64,000 nucleotides of DNA from Saccharothrix sp. NRRL B-16314. GTDB taxonomy: Bacteria; Actinomycetota; Actinomycetes; Mycobacteriales; Pseudonocardiaceae. The position numbers were made by a program, and so were the translations under genes. This document shows positions 41,399 to 51,976 of this stretch, piece by piece. The stretch spans positions 1-64,000 of the forward strand of contig NZ_JNXC01000020.1 of NCBI RefSeq assembly GCF_000716595.1. Reading direction: 5' to 3'. The notes beneath the pieces were generated by a model that had not been told where the DNA came from, made no database searches, and saw only the letters and a list, made by a program, of their open reading frames with translations. Positions within the stretch are counted from its first letter, which is position 1; the number at the start of each line of letters is the position of its first letter.

Positions 41399-44124
41399 CC
41401 CATCTCCTCCAGGTAGCCCAGCGCGATCAGGTCGGCGACCGGGTAGGTGGCGCGGTACCGGACGCCGCCGCCGGGCTGCCCGAACCACTCGGCGGACAAG
41501 GTGAACCACACCGGCAGCACCTTGACCACCCGGTAGCGGTGGTAGCCCGAGTCGACGAGCGCGGGCGGCAGGGACCGCGCCGGGTACGCGGTGCCGAGCT
41601 GGGACAGCACCCGGCCTTCCGGTCCGCCGAACCGGTCCAGCTCCACGCCGACCGCGAGGCTGCCGGCCTGGCCCGCCTCGTAACCGCCCTCGGGGAACAG
41701 CTCACCGGGTGGCCAGGCGTACTCGGGCGGGTCGGCGCGGACCAGGAACCTGCGCTCCCAGTCGCGTTCGTGCAGGCCCGCCAACGGGTCGTAGCCGTCC
41801 AGCAGCTCCGGGTCGGGCGCGGTGCCGGGCGTGAGGACCACGCGCGGGCGGTTGCGTGCCGGCACCGGGTCGGTCGACACCGCGGCCGTGGGCGCTTCGG
41901 TCGGGTCCGCACCGGACAGCCTTGACCGCAGTCCTTCTTGGCCGGTGGCGAGGAGGTCCAAGCCGAACTTGGCGGACGCGTCCACCAAGTGGCCGTCCGG
42001 GTGGCCCTGCGGCTCGAAGCGCAGCCCCGCCGCGAACGACTCGTCCTCGGACGGCGGGAGCAGTTGGCGTGCCGGTTCGGCGCTGGGCTGCGGGAGCTTG
42101 CCGCCGGGGAACATGTGCAGCAGGAACAAGGCCGCCGCTTCGGTGGTCGGCTGCGCGGTCCGCGCGGCCTCGACCGGGGACGAAGGCCGGTTGTCTCCCG
42201 GTTCGGCCGGCAGCGTTCCCGCCGTCGGGCCGGGTTGGAGCGGGAAGCCGGTGGAGGTGGTGTCGCGCGCGCCGGCGGGCACGCCGATCGGCACGGGCAG
42301 GATCGCCAGGCCGAGTGCGCTGTCCTTGACCTGCTGGGCAACGGCGGCCAGGACGTCCTTGGCTTCGGCCTTCGCCTGACCGTCCGCCTTCGCTTGGCCT
42401 TCCGCCTTGGCCACGGCCTCGCCCTTGGCCTGGGCGGCGCCCGCGTCCTTGGCCTGACCGCCCGCGCCTTGCCCCTGCTGGTTCTGGCCAGGCTGGGACT
42501 GGCCCTGGGCTTGCCCCGACTGGGCTTGACCGGGCTGAGGCTGGGCTTGAACCGCTTGTGCCGCACGGGCTTCGGCCTTCTGCCCCGCCTGCTGCCCGGT
42601 CTGCTGACCCGGAGCCTGCGTGTTCGCGGCGGCATTGGCAGCGGCGTTCGCGGCCGGGTTCTGCGCCACGGAGGCAGCCGCCGCAGCCGGCGCCGCTGCG
42701 GCAGGTCCACCGCCGAGCGACGGGCCGCCGAACCCCGGTCCCTGCGGCGAGGGCTGGTTCGACACCGGCGTCGCGGGCTGGGCGGGCGCGTGCGGGGCTT
42801 CGGTGTGCGGCAGCGGACGGTCCAGGAGCGCCGCCGACGACTGGTTGACCGTGCCCTCGGTCCGCGTGACGACGTCCCCGACCGTCGCGGCAGCGGCCGG
42901 GACCGCGCCGAGGACCGGGTTCAGCAGGTCGCCGACGATCCGGGGGCCCTGGCCCGACGGTGCTCCGGCCTGACCCGGCGGGGTGCCGCCGTGCCCGGGT
43001 CCGTTGTCGTGCCCGGGTCCGTTGTCACGGCCGGGCACCACGGTCTCGGTCACGCCCTGGACCGTGTCCACCACACCCTGGACGGTGCGGCCGACCGTGT
43101 TGTCGACGGCATCGCCCGCGCCCTGCACGACGTCGCCCGCCGTGTCCAGCACCGGTTCCACCACGGCCGCGACAGGTGGCACGACCGCGCCGACCGCGCC
43201 CACGACCGGCTGCGCCACCGCGCCGACCGTGTCGGTCACGGCACCGACGAGCCCGCCGACCAGACCGGGAGCCTGACCCGAACCGCCACCAGCAGCACCA
43301 CTCGCAGCACCGCCACTCGCAGCACCGCCATCGCCGGTCACGCCGCCGAGCAGACCGTCCACCAGCCCGCCGCCCTGCCCCTGGTCGCCGCCCGGCGAAC
43401 CACCGCCGAGCAGACCACCGAGCAGACCACCGCTCTGGCCACCACTCTGTTGGCCACCGCTCTGCTGGCCACCACCCGGCTGGCCACCACCTTGCTGGTC
43501 GCCACCCGGCGCCACACCGGAACCCGGACCTGAACCAGGGCCGGAACCCTGCGCGGAACCGGCGTCACCCGGCGCGTGAACCCCCGGATTGGCGTTCACC
43601 AGAGGCTGCTGGCCGCCGACCTGAACGCCGCTGTCCAACCGCACCGCGCTCGTCAACGTGTCGGTCAGGTGGGCGACGTTCGCCGCCGCACCACGCACCG
43701 CGGCGTCCAGCCCCAGCAACGCCGTCGGGTGCCCGGCGCCCGCCGCCTGCTGCGCCGCGTCGTTGTTCTTGGCCAGGTTCACCAGCTCGCGCACCAACTC
43801 GACCTTGGCCGCGCCGACCTGCTCGGCCGCGTGGTCCAACCGGTCGGCCGCCGCGTGGCACCCGCGCACCACCGAGTTCAACGTGCCGTCCGGCGCGGTG
43901 AACCTGCCCCAGTGGCCGCGCGCCGCATCACCGGCCGACCCGGACATGGCGGCCAGTGCCTTGCTCGCCGAACCGTCGGACTCCCCCGCCAACGTGGACA
44001 GCTTGGCGCCCGCCTCCCGCCACGCGGTGGCGGAGGCGCGGAGGGCGTCCTCGTCGGCCTGCGGCCACGACACGCCGGCTTTGGCGGCGACCTCGGCCAG
44101 TTCGGCCGGCAGCTCGATCCCCAT
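41395..44124 (-). CDS. T7SS polymorphic toxin with WXG100-like N-terminus and C-terminal TNT (NAD+ glycohydrolase) domain
   Basis: This 909-residue protein has an N-terminal helical export domain (residues about 1-160, with WGRF and long amphipathic helices) and a very long low-complexity middle of Gly/Gln/Ala-rich and coiled segments (about 190-640). A C-terminal TNT domain (about 787-909) follows: PPGELFPEGG, ELDRFGGPEGR, ARSLPP, WFGQPGGG with the Gln expected to contact NAD+, and ADLIALGYLE. TNT, first seen in M. tuberculosis CpnT, kills cells by destroying NAD+. It is probably exported by an ESX/type VII system together with the upstream WXG protein. ATG 44124 is preferred; GTG 44127 is adjacent. 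Confidence 0.88.
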   Translation of the reverse strand: MGIELPAELAEVAAKAGVSWPQADEDALRASATAWREAGAKLSTLAGESDGSASKALAAMSGSAGDAARGHWGRFTAPDGTLNSVVRGCHAAADRLDHAAEQVGAAKVELVRELVNLAKNNDAAQQAAGAGHPTALLGLDAAVRGAAANVAHLTDTLTSAVRLDSGVQVGGQQPLVNANPGVHAPGDAGSAQGSGPGSGPGSGVAPGGDQQGGGQPGGGQQSGGQQSGGQSGGLLGGLLGGGSPGGDQGQGGGLVDGLLGGVTGDGGAASGGAASGAAGGGSGQAPGLVGGLVGAVTDTVGAVAQPVVGAVGAVVPPVAAVVEPVLDTAGDVVQGAGDAVDNTVGRTVQGVVDTVQGVTETVVPGRDNGPGHDNGPGHGGTPPGQAGAPSGQGPRIVGDLLNPVLGAVPAAAATVGDVVTRTEGTVNQSSAALLDRPLPHTEAPHAPAQPATPVSNQPSPQGPGFGGPSLGGGPAAAAPAAAAASVAQNPAANAAANAAANTQAPGQQTGQQAGQKAEARAAQAVQAQPQPGQAQSGQAQGQSQPGQNQQGQGAGGQAKDAGAAQAKGEAVAKAEGQAKADGQAKAEAKDVLAAVAQQVKDSALGLAILPVPIGVPAGARDTTSTGFPLQPGPTAGTLPAEPGDNRPSSPVEAARTAQPTTEAAALFLLHMFPGGKLPQPSAEPARQLLPPSEDESFAAGLRFEPQGHPDGHLVDASAKFGLDLLATGQEGLRSRLSGADPTEAPTAAVSTDPVPARNRPRVVLTPGTAPDPELLDGYDPLAGLHERDWERRFLVRADPPEYAWPPGELFPEGGYEAGQAGSLAVGVELDRFGGPEGRVLSQLGTAYPARSLPPALVDSGYHRYRVVKVLPVWFTLSAEWFGQPGGGVRYRATYPVADLIALGYLEEMG

Positions 44125-44138
44125 CACGGCCCCCTGAG

Positions 44139-44447
44139 TCAGATCGCGCCGAGCGCGTTGCGGTTGCCCTCTTCGACCTCGCGGTACGTGCGGGCCGTCT
44201 CGGCGAAGCGCTCCCCGATGCCGCCGAACCCGCCGCCCAACCCGCTCAGCCCGGCCAACACGTCACCGGACGGCTGCACGTGGCTCGCCGCGAAGCTCTG
44301 CCCGATCGCGTCACCACCCCAGCAATCGCCGAGGGAGTCCAGCAGGCCACCCAGGTCACCCGCGATCTTCCCGGCGCGCTCGGCGAACGCGGTGAAGTCG
44401 TCGGCCCCTTCGGCGAGGCGGGCGAGGTCGGTCTGGAAGCCGGTCAT
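44139..44447 (-). CDS. WXG100/ESX-type small helical protein
   Basis: This 102-residue protein has the two-helix Esx layout with the turn CWGGD (W-x-G) near residue 42 and a C-terminal YREVEEGN, close to the YxxxD/E export signal. It starts at ATG 44447 behind GGAGAACG. Lying between the YbaB-like gene and the toxin, it is probably a secretion partner or targeting factor for that toxin. Confidence 0.82.
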   Translation of the reverse strand: MTGFQTDLARLAEGADDFTAFAERAGKIAGDLGGLLDSLGDCWGGDAIGQSFAASHVQPSGDVLAGLSGLGGGFGGIGERFAETARTYREVEEGNRNALGAI

Positions 44448-44923
44448 CTCGTTCTCCTCTGGCCGCTGCTCCCGTGGACGGCGGCGTCGCCGTCCAGCCA
44501 GTCGCGCTGCTCGAAGTCCTCGTCGTCGTCGACGACCGGACGCCGTCGAGGTGGCTCGGGCGGCCGGATCTCCTCCGGGCGCAGGTCGGCCGTCCCGCGC
44601 AACAACGCCTCGGGGTCCGTGCCGGCGGGCAGCACGGGGCTCAACGTGCGGTAGGCGCCTTCGGCGGCCTCGGCCGCGGCGTCCCGCGTGGTGCGCACGA
44701 TCAGCTCGGCGAGCTGCGCGGGACGCAGCCGGTACGCGTTGTCGCTCAACACCAGGTCGGCGAGCGCGCCCTTGGCGTCGACCACGGCCGTCACGGAGCC
44801 GTCCGGGCTGGTGGCCGACCCGGACACCTTCGCCAGGTCGCGCTGAACCGACGCCAACTGGTCACGGCTGCGCCGGTAGTCGGCGAGCAGCTCGTCCACC
44901 CGGGCACGGTGATCGGTCGTCAC
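44444..44923 (-). CDS. YbaB/EbfC family protein of a T7SS toxin locus
   Basis: The 159-residue protein is YbaB-like over its first 110 residues (VDELLADYRRSRDQLASVQ, SPDGSVTAVVDAKGALADLVL, AQLAELIVRTTRDAAAEA), then a charged, disordered tail. Such genes regularly open actinobacterial WXG/toxin operons; a chaperone or DNA-binding role has been suggested for the family. The Shine-Dalgarno GGAGG fits GTG 44923 better than GTG 44929. It overlaps the WXG gene by four bases. Confidence 0.8.
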   Translation of the reverse strand: MTTDHRARVDELLADYRRSRDQLASVQRDLAKVSGSATSPDGSVTAVVDAKGALADLVLSDNAYRLRPAQLAELIVRTTRDAAAEAAEGAYRTLSPVLPAGTDPEALLRGTADLRPEEIRPPEPPRRRPVVDDDEDFEQRDWLDGDAAVHGSSGQRRTR

Positions 44924-45076
44924 GGCCACCTCCGGTCTACGCCGTCGCCAGTCCGATTTGCCACGGCCGGCCGCGGTGGCATGGTCGTCGGTCGCGCGTT
45001 GGACGTTACGACCGACACGCCGGTTCCCGCCCGTTCGACGGATTCACCCGAGCGGATTCACTTCACGAATGACGAG

Positions 45077-46006
45077 CTAGCCGCGCAGCGCCCGCACCAC
45101 CCGCGACGGGCTCGGCCGGCCGAGCCGTTCCGCCATCCACGCGCTGGTGTCGGCGAGCTTGTCCAGGTCGACGCCGTGCGCCACGCCCAGCCCGTCGAGC
45201 ATCCACACCAGGTCCTCGGTGGCCAGGTTGCCGGTCGCGGACTCCGCGTACGGGCAGCCGCCCAGGCCGCCGGCGGACGAGTCGACCGTGCGCACGCCCG
45301 ACTGCAACGCGGCCAACGTGTTCGCCAACGCCTGCCCGTACGTGTCGTGGAAGTGCACCGCCAGCCGGTCCACCCCGCCGAAGCCGGCCAGCAGGGCCGT
45401 CACCTGGCCGGGTGTGGCCACGCCGATCGTGTCGCCCAGCGAGAGCTGGTCGCAGCCCATGTCCAGCAGCCGCTTGCCGACACCGATGACCTGGTCGCGC
45501 GGCACGGCGCCCTCCCACGGGTCGCCGAAGCACATCGACACGTACCCGCGGACCAGCAGGCCCTCGGCCTTGGCCTTGGCCACGACCGGCTCGAACATGG
45601 CGAACTGCTCGTCCAGCGACCGGTTCAGGTTGCGCCGGGCGAACGTCTCGGTGGCGCTGGCGAAGATCGCGACGTGGTCGACGCCCGCCCGCAGCGCGCG
45701 CTCCAGGCCGCGTTCGTTGGGCACCAGCACCGGGTAGCTCACGCCGGGGCGCTTGACCAGGCCGGCCAGCAGCTCCTCCGCGTCGGCCAGCTGCGGCACC
45801 CACTTGGGGTGCACGAAACTCGTGGCCTCCAGGACCGTGCCGCCCGCGTCGGCGAGCCGGTCCAGGAACTCGAGCTTGGTGGCGACCGGCACGACCTCGG
45901 ACTCGTTCTGGAGCCCGTCGCGCGGACCGACCTCCCAGATCGTCACCCGGTCCGGCAGTCCGCTCGTGCCCACCGCCTCGGGCAGACCGACGTCACGCGC
46001 TCCCAT
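45077..46006 (-). CDS. hydroxymethylglutaryl-CoA lyase
   Basis: HMG-CoA lyase splits HMG-CoA into acetyl-CoA and acetoacetate, the last step of leucine breakdown. The 309-residue TIM-barrel protein has VGPRDGLQNE (metal and substrate site), SMCFGDPWEG, HFHDTYGQALAN with the metal-binding His pair and the catalytic-loop signature GGLGGCPYA. It overlaps the PH-domain gene by 14 bases. Acyl-CoA carboxylase and acyl-CoA dehydrogenase genes nearby fit the same pathway. Confidence 0.92.
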   Translation of the reverse strand: MGARDVGLPEAVGTSGLPDRVTIWEVGPRDGLQNESEVVPVATKLEFLDRLADAGGTVLEATSFVHPKWVPQLADAEELLAGLVKRPGVSYPVLVPNERGLERALRAGVDHVAIFASATETFARRNLNRSLDEQFAMFEPVVAKAKAEGLLVRGYVSMCFGDPWEGAVPRDQVIGVGKRLLDMGCDQLSLGDTIGVATPGQVTALLAGFGGVDRLAVHFHDTYGQALANTLAALQSGVRTVDSSAGGLGGCPYAESATGNLATEDLVWMLDGLGVAHGVDLDKLADTSAWMAERLGRPSPSRVVRALRG

Positions 46007-46523
46007 CGCCGACCTTCTCCTCGTGCCGGAAGTCGTCCTCCGGGTTGTCGTTGATCTCCCGGTAGAGCATCGAGTGCACCTTCTCCACCCCCGGGATGTC
46101 GTCGAACTCCAGCGGCTCGTCCGAAGCCGACTCGATGATCAGCGTGCCGCAGCCGAGCACCCGGTCCACCAGGCTGTGCTCGAACCGGACGCTGTTGATG
46201 CGGCCGAGCGGGATGTCCAGGCCGGTGCGCTTGAACACGCCGATCCGGTACATCACGCGGTCGCTCGTGACGATGAAGTGGGTGGTGCGCCAGCGGACCA
46301 CCGGCGCCAGCGTCAGCCAGGTGACCAGCACCACGACGACCGCGGCCAGCGCGATCCAGGCGACCGCCGCCCAGCTCAGGTCGGCCACCAGCGCCGCGAG
46401 GTAGGCGCCACCGCCGACCGCGACGAGGAGCACGAGCACCGGGACGACCAACGTCTTCCAGTGCGGGTGCTTGTGGATCACGACGTGCTCGCTGGGGCTG
46501 AGCAGGTCGTCCGGGTAGGCCAC
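45993..46523 (-). CDS. bacterial PH-domain (YdbS-like) membrane protein
   Basis: This 176-residue protein has two membrane helices (about 25-46 and 51-73) and a C-terminal bPH domain (RTTHFIVTSDRVMYRIGVFKRTGLDIPLGRINSVRF, ESASDEPLEFDDIPGVEKVHSML). It is the counterpart of Rv3278c, also next to birA. The function is unknown. It precedes and overlaps the HMG-CoA lyase gene. Confidence 0.88.
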   Translation of the reverse strand: MAYPDDLLSPSEHVVIHKHPHWKTLVVPVLVLLVAVGGGAYLAALVADLSWAAVAWIALAAVVVVLVTWLTLAPVVRWRTTHFIVTSDRVMYRIGVFKRTGLDIPLGRINSVRFEHSLVDRVLGCGTLIIESASDEPLEFDDIPGVEKVHSMLYREINDNPEDDFRHEEKVGDGSA

Positions 46524-46583
46524 GACGGTCCCTTTCGGTGGCTGGGCTCGCCGCTGACCGGGCTCGCCCCCTGCTGGGCAGGT

Positions 46584-47372
46584 TCACCGTACCCGGAGGT
46601 GCACCACGTCCCCCGCGGAAATCGCGTGGTCGGCACCTGAATCGTCACGGACGACGAGCGTGCCGTCGGACTCCAGGTCGTGGGCCGTGCCGAGCAGCTG
46701 CTCGCCCCTCGACAGCTCCACCCGCACCGGGCGGCCGAGCGTGACGCAGTGCTCGCGGTACTCCTCGCGCAACGACGGCTCGTCACCGCCGGCCCGCCGC
46801 CACCGGCCTTCGAGCGCGTCCAGTTCGGTGAGCAGGGTGACGGCGACCTCGGTGCGGTCCAGCGGGCCGCCGTGGTCTTCGAGGCTGGTCGGCCGCAGCC
46901 CGCCCGCGCCCGGCTCGACGTCGTCGGGCAGCTTCGCCACGTTGAGCCCGATGCCGAGGACGACGGCCTGCGTCGCGCCCGCGGTGATCTCGGCCAGCAC
47001 GCCCGCCGCCTTGGCGTCACCGATGAGCAGGTCGTTCGGCCACTTCAGGGTGGCGTCCACGCCGACGCTCCTCGCCGTGCGGACCAGCGCCACACCCGCG
47101 AGCAGCGTCAACCACGGCAGCCGTGACGGCGACACACCACCCGGCCGGAACAGCACGCTGAGGTAGAGGCCACCGGTCGGCGACGACCAGCCGCGACCTC
47201 GTCGTCCCAGCCCGGCGGTCTGCTGCTCGGCGATGAGGACGGTGCGGTCGTGGGCACCTTTGGCCGCCGCGACGCGCAGGTCGGCGTTGGTGGAACCGGT
47301 GTGATCGACGACGTCGATGGCCGCATAGGGGCCGATGAGCTTGGCGCGGAGTCCCGCGGCGTCCAGGGTCAC
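46584..47372 (-). CDS. birA: biotin-[acetyl-CoA-carboxylase] ligase
   Basis: BirA makes biotinyl-AMP and attaches biotin to the lysine of the carboxyl carrier domain of AccA3. The 262-residue form lacks the N-terminal HTH of E. coli BirA, so it is not a repressor. Motifs: TGSTNADLR, GLGRRGRGWSSPTGGLYLS, LKWPNDLLI, GIGLNV. GTG 47372 is chosen because a TANNNT -10 sits 7 bases upstream; an in-frame ATG at 47408 is less likely. It is divergent from accD5. Confidence 0.9.
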   Translation of the reverse strand: MTLDAAGLRAKLIGPYAAIDVVDHTGSTNADLRVAAAKGAHDRTVLIAEQQTAGLGRRGRGWSSPTGGLYLSVLFRPGGVSPSRLPWLTLLAGVALVRTARSVGVDATLKWPNDLLIGDAKAAGVLAEITAGATQAVVLGIGLNVAKLPDDVEPGAGGLRPTSLEDHGGPLDRTEVAVTLLTELDALEGRWRRAGGDEPSLREEYREHCVTLGRPVRVELSRGEQLLGTAHDLESDGTLVVRDDSGADHAISAGDVVHLRVR

Positions 47373-47379
47373 GGTGCGC

Positions 47380-47385
47380 AGACTA
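47380..47385 (-). promoter_or_regulatory. -10 hexamer TAGTCT for birA, likely leaderless
   Basis: On the minus strand TAGTCT ends 7 bases before GTG 47372. Confidence 0.5.
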
Positions 47386-47570
47386 TGAGCGCCGGCGTTC
47401 GACCGCATGGCCTACGCGGGAAGTCGCGACCCGCCCCACGCGCTTGTCGGAGCGGTGTGGACCGTGGGGCGGATCACGGGGTCAAGCCTGCAACCTCCAC
47501 CGCACTGGAGGTCAACACCGCGGATCGTGAGCTGGGCTACTACACCGGCGGCCCGCCGATCCGACCCGGC

Positions 47571-47576
47571 TAAGCT
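47571..47576 (+). promoter_or_regulatory. -10 hexamer TAAGCT for accD5, likely leaderless
   Basis: TANNNT hexamer 8 bases before ATG 47585, with no Shine-Dalgarno sequence; faces the birA promoter about 190 bases away. Confidence 0.5.
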
Positions 47577-47584
47577 GCGCGGCC

Positions 47585-49212
<1,628 letters not shown>

Positions 49213-49216
<4 letters not shown>

Positions 49217-49425
49217 GCGGGGCGCCGCACCTCCGGGTGGTGCGAGGGAACCCGGACGACGTGGAACTGGCCGCGGTGGCGGCGGTCGTGGCGGGCCTGG
49301 CCGCGAGCGGTGGCCAGGTCGGGGACAAGCTGCGCCGGTCGGCGTGGGCGGACAAGTCGCGGCTGCTCAGGCGCGCACTGCCGCACGGCCCCGGAGCTTG
49401 GCGCTCGTCCGGCCTACCGGGCTGA
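49213..49425 (+). CDS. accE5: acyl-CoA carboxylase epsilon subunit
   Basis: This 70-residue protein overlaps the accD5 stop by four bases (GTGA). It has the epsilon-subunit pattern: [20 protein letters not shown] then a C-terminal W-x-DKSRLLR. Epsilon subunits stabilise the actinobacterial alpha-beta complex. The alpha subunit gene is 6 kb further on. Confidence 0.88.
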
Positions 49426-49436
49426 CAGGCGTTCCA

Positions 49437-49472
49437 GGACCACCGCCGGACTCCCGGGTTCGGCGGTGGTCC
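49437..49472. terminator. hairpin terminator after accD5-accE5
   Basis: GGACCACCGCCG / CGGCGGTGGTCC form a perfect 12-bp stem with a 12-base loop, beginning 11 bases after the accE5 stop. A short GTTT follows on the + strand. Confidence 0.7.
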
Positions 49473-49491
49473 CGTTTCAGCCGGTCTTTCG

Positions 49492-49550
49492 GCAGTGGAC
49501 TCCAGCAGTGGGCTTGAGCAGTGGGCTTGAGCAGTGGACTTCAGCAGTCC
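49492..49550. repeat. 13-bp tandem repeats
   Basis: Four full units start at 49492, 49505, 49518 and 49531 with the consensus GCAGTGGRCTTSA, followed by a partial fifth. The last units overlap the 3' end of the minus-strand hypothetical gene and encode part of its C-terminus. Confidence 0.75.
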
Positions 49551-49981
49551 ACGCGGCGTGAGTTGACCTGCACCCCGGTGTCGCCGAGGACGGTCACCTC
49601 GCGGCAACGCGAACCGTCCGGCACGTGCATGCGCACCCGCATCCACATGCTGCTCGCACCGACCCGCGCGTCCAGCACCTCGACGCCCTCCGCGGCCACC
49701 GCGGACGGCACCGCGTCCAGCCGCCGCAACGTGCGCACCACGGACGTGACGTGGTCCATCACCAGGTACTCGACGCGGTCGCTGCCGTTCGCGAACGGCC
49801 AGAACGGCACGCCGTACCCGACCGGGTCCGTCGACACGATCCGCGCCGTCAGGACGAGGACGAGGACGGCCGGGAACACCAGGAGCCACCGGTACCGGCC
49901 TCGACCCCGATCGGTCCGGCGGACCACCAGAGCCAAACGCTGCACGATTCCGACGGTGCCCGACCGCCGCGCAGGGCGCAT
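49541..49981 (-). CDS. membrane-anchored hypothetical protein
   Basis: This 146-residue protein has a basic N-terminus, one transmembrane helix (about residues 30-48, RWLLVFPAVLVLVLTARIV) and a 95-residue extracytoplasmic domain with two Cys (SRCREVT and the C-terminal RRVDC) that could bond. Conserved-looking segments are YLVMDHVTSVVRTLRRLDAVP and SMWMRVRMHVPDG. No family is recognised. The stop codon lies within the 13-bp repeat tract. Confidence 0.65.
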   Translation of the reverse strand: MRPARRSGTVGIVQRLALVVRRTDRGRGRYRWLLVFPAVLVLVLTARIVSTDPVGYGVPFWPFANGSDRVEYLVMDHVTSVVRTLRRLDAVPSAVAAEGVEVLDARVGASSMWMRVRMHVPDGSRCREVTVLGDTGVQVNSRRVDC

Positions 49982-50040
49982 CGGTAGATCTACGCAACGC
50001 CGGGATCACGACGTCCCGACGCCGCTGCCGGGCTTCGGCA

Positions 50041-50955
50041 TCACGTACCCACCCGCCCGCGGTACAGGCCCGGTGCCACCCCGTACGCGCGCTTGAACGC
50101 CTTGCCGAGCGCGTACTCCGAGGCGTACCCGCAGTGGGTGGCGACGGCGCGGAGCGGTGCGTCGGTCTCGCGGAGCATGCGCGCGGCCGTCGTCATGCGC
50201 CACCACGTCAGGTACTCCAGCGGCGGTTGGCCGATGACCGCGGTGAACCGCTTGGCGAACGCCGCCCGCGACAGGCCCGCGACGGCCGCCAGGTCCACCA
50301 CCGTCCACGGCTTCTCCGGGTGGCGGTGCATCTGGCGCAGCGACGTGGTGATGGCCGGGTCGCGCAGCGCCGTCGCCCAGCCGGCCGCGTCGCCGGGCTG
50401 CTCGTCCAGCCACGCCCGCAGCACGTACAGCAGCAGCATGTCGATCAACGCGGGCAGCACGGCCTCGGTGCCCGAACGCGGGTCGCACAGCTCGTCGCCC
50501 AGCAGCTCGACCGCGCTGCGCAACGACGGGTGCTGCCCGACCCGGTTGGGCACGTGGATGATCGTCGGCAGGTCGGCCAGCAGCGGGTGCGACCGCGCCG
50601 GGTCGAACCTGTAGGACGCGCACAGCAGCTCGGTGGCCGCGCCGCCGCCGTCGATGTGCATCTCGTCGAGCGGGGTCGCGTCGTCCGGCTCCGGCTCGAA
50701 GTCGACGGTCGGGGTGCCGGGCCGGTCGACGAGCGCGTAGCCGTCGCCGTGCGGGATGAACAGCACGTCGCCGACGCCGAGCGGCAGCGGCTCGCGGTGC
50801 TCGGACATGAGCCAGCAGCTGCCCGAGAGGACCACGTGGCAGCCGGCGGCCGTGCCGCGCTGGAACCGGACGCCCCACGGCGCCTGGCTGACGGAGCGGG
50901 CCGCGGTCGGGCGACCCGTTCGCATCACGGTCAGCACGTCACTGAGGACATCCAT
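50041..50955 (-). CDS. AraC-family regulator with cupin-type sensor domain
   Basis: This 304-residue regulator has an N-terminal cupin-type ligand domain (about 1-185; WGVRFQRGTAAGCHVVLSG, LGVGDVLFIPHGDGYAL, RSHPLLADLPTIIHVPN) and a C-terminal double HTH (about 195-300; PWTVVDLAAVAGLSRAAFAKRF, QPPLEYLTWWRMTTAARML, VATHCGYASEYALGKAFKRAYG). It is divergent from the NAD-dependent epimerase gene, which it probably controls. Confidence 0.9.
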   Translation of the reverse strand: MDVLSDVLTVMRTGRPTAARSVSQAPWGVRFQRGTAAGCHVVLSGSCWLMSEHREPLPLGVGDVLFIPHGDGYALVDRPGTPTVDFEPEPDDATPLDEMHIDGGGAATELLCASYRFDPARSHPLLADLPTIIHVPNRVGQHPSLRSAVELLGDELCDPRSGTEAVLPALIDMLLLYVLRAWLDEQPGDAAGWATALRDPAITTSLRQMHRHPEKPWTVVDLAAVAGLSRAAFAKRFTAVIGQPPLEYLTWWRMTTAARMLRETDAPLRAVATHCGYASEYALGKAFKRAYGVAPGLYRGRVGT

Positions 50956-51030
50956 GGTGAAGACTCTAGGACATCTTTTGGAGCTTCTTGGCTATCCACA
51001 GTCTTCTTGCCGGGCAATACCTTCGACTGC

Positions 51031-51936
51031 ATGACATTCCACGTTGTAGTAGGCGCCGGTCCGACCGGCACCGCCACCGCACTGCGGCTCGCCGAGTCCG
51101 GCCACGACGTCCGGGTGGTCACCCGCCGGGGCACCGGGCCCGAGCACGACCGGATCGAGGTGGTCGCCGCCGACGCGACCCTGCACCTGACCGGGTTGGC
51201 CGAGGGCGCCGCGACGATCATCAACTGCGCCATGCCGCCGTACCACCGGTGGCCGGAGGAGACGCCCGCGCTGTCGGACGCGCTGCTGGCCGCCGCCGAG
51301 CAGACCGGCGCCGCGTACGTGAACCTGTCCAACCCCTACGGCTGCGGCCCGATCGACGGCCCGCTGACGCCGGACCTGCCGATGCGCCCGATCTCGATCA
51401 AGGGCCGGGTCCGGGCGCGGATGTACCTCGACGGGCTCGCCGCGCACGAGGCGGGCAGGCTGCGGTTCGCGGAGGTCCGCCCCGGCGACTACCTGGGCGT
51501 CGGCGCGCTGGCCATGTTCAACCTGCTGATCGGACCGCAGGTGCTCGCGGGACAGGAGGTCGTGTTCCCCGCTGATCTGGACGTGGCGCACAGCTGGACG
51601 TACACCGGCGACGTGGCCGCGACGCTGGTCGCCGTCGCCACGTCGGACCGGTCGTGGGGCCGCGCCTGGCACACGCCGCAGACCTCCGACCTCCCGATCC
51701 GCGACATGGCGGCCCGGTACGCGGCTGTGGCCGGCGTCCCCCTGCCGCCGGTGCGCGAGATGACCCCGCTCGAACTGCACACGCAGGCCGCCGCCGACCC
51801 GGTCATGGCCGAGATGACGGAGATGCAGTACCTGTACCTGCGCGAGTCGGTCCTCGACTGGTCCGACACGGCCGCCGAGTTCGACCTGAAGCCGACCCCG
51901 CTGGACGACGTGCTCCGCGAGTTGCTGCGGGGCTGA
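51031..51936 (+). CDS. NAD(P)-dependent epimerase/dehydratase family protein
   Basis: This 301-residue extended-SDR-like protein has the nucleotide site VVVGAGPTGTATALRLAESGHDVRVVTR and NLSNPYGCGP at the position of the catalytic region, although a canonical Y-x3-K is not evident. Residues SWTYTGDVAATLVAVA and WHTPQTSDLP complete the fold. The substrate is unknown; the divergent AraC regulator suggests induction by a small molecule. No clear ribosome-binding site precedes ATG 51031. Confidence 0.8.
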   Translation: MTFHVVVGAGPTGTATALRLAESGHDVRVVTRRGTGPEHDRIEVVAADATLHLTGLAEGAATIINCAMPPYHRWPEETPALSDALLAAAEQTGAAYVNLSNPYGCGPIDGPLTPDLPMRPISIKGRVRARMYLDGLAAHEAGRLRFAEVRPGDYLGVGALAMFNLLIGPQVLAGQEVVFPADLDVAHSWTYTGDVAATLVAVATSDRSWGRAWHTPQTSDLPIRDMAARYAAVAGVPLPPVREMTPLELHTQAAADPVMAEMTEMQYLYLRESVLDWSDTAAEFDLKPTPLDDVLRELLRG

Positions 51937-51976
51937 CCGGGCCGCCGGGACAGCTCAGGTCACCGGCACCAGAGCC

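Noticed and set aside
46584..47408. birA start at ATG 47408
   Set aside because: A TANNNT promoter element at 47380-47385 lies downstream of it, favouring GTG 47372.
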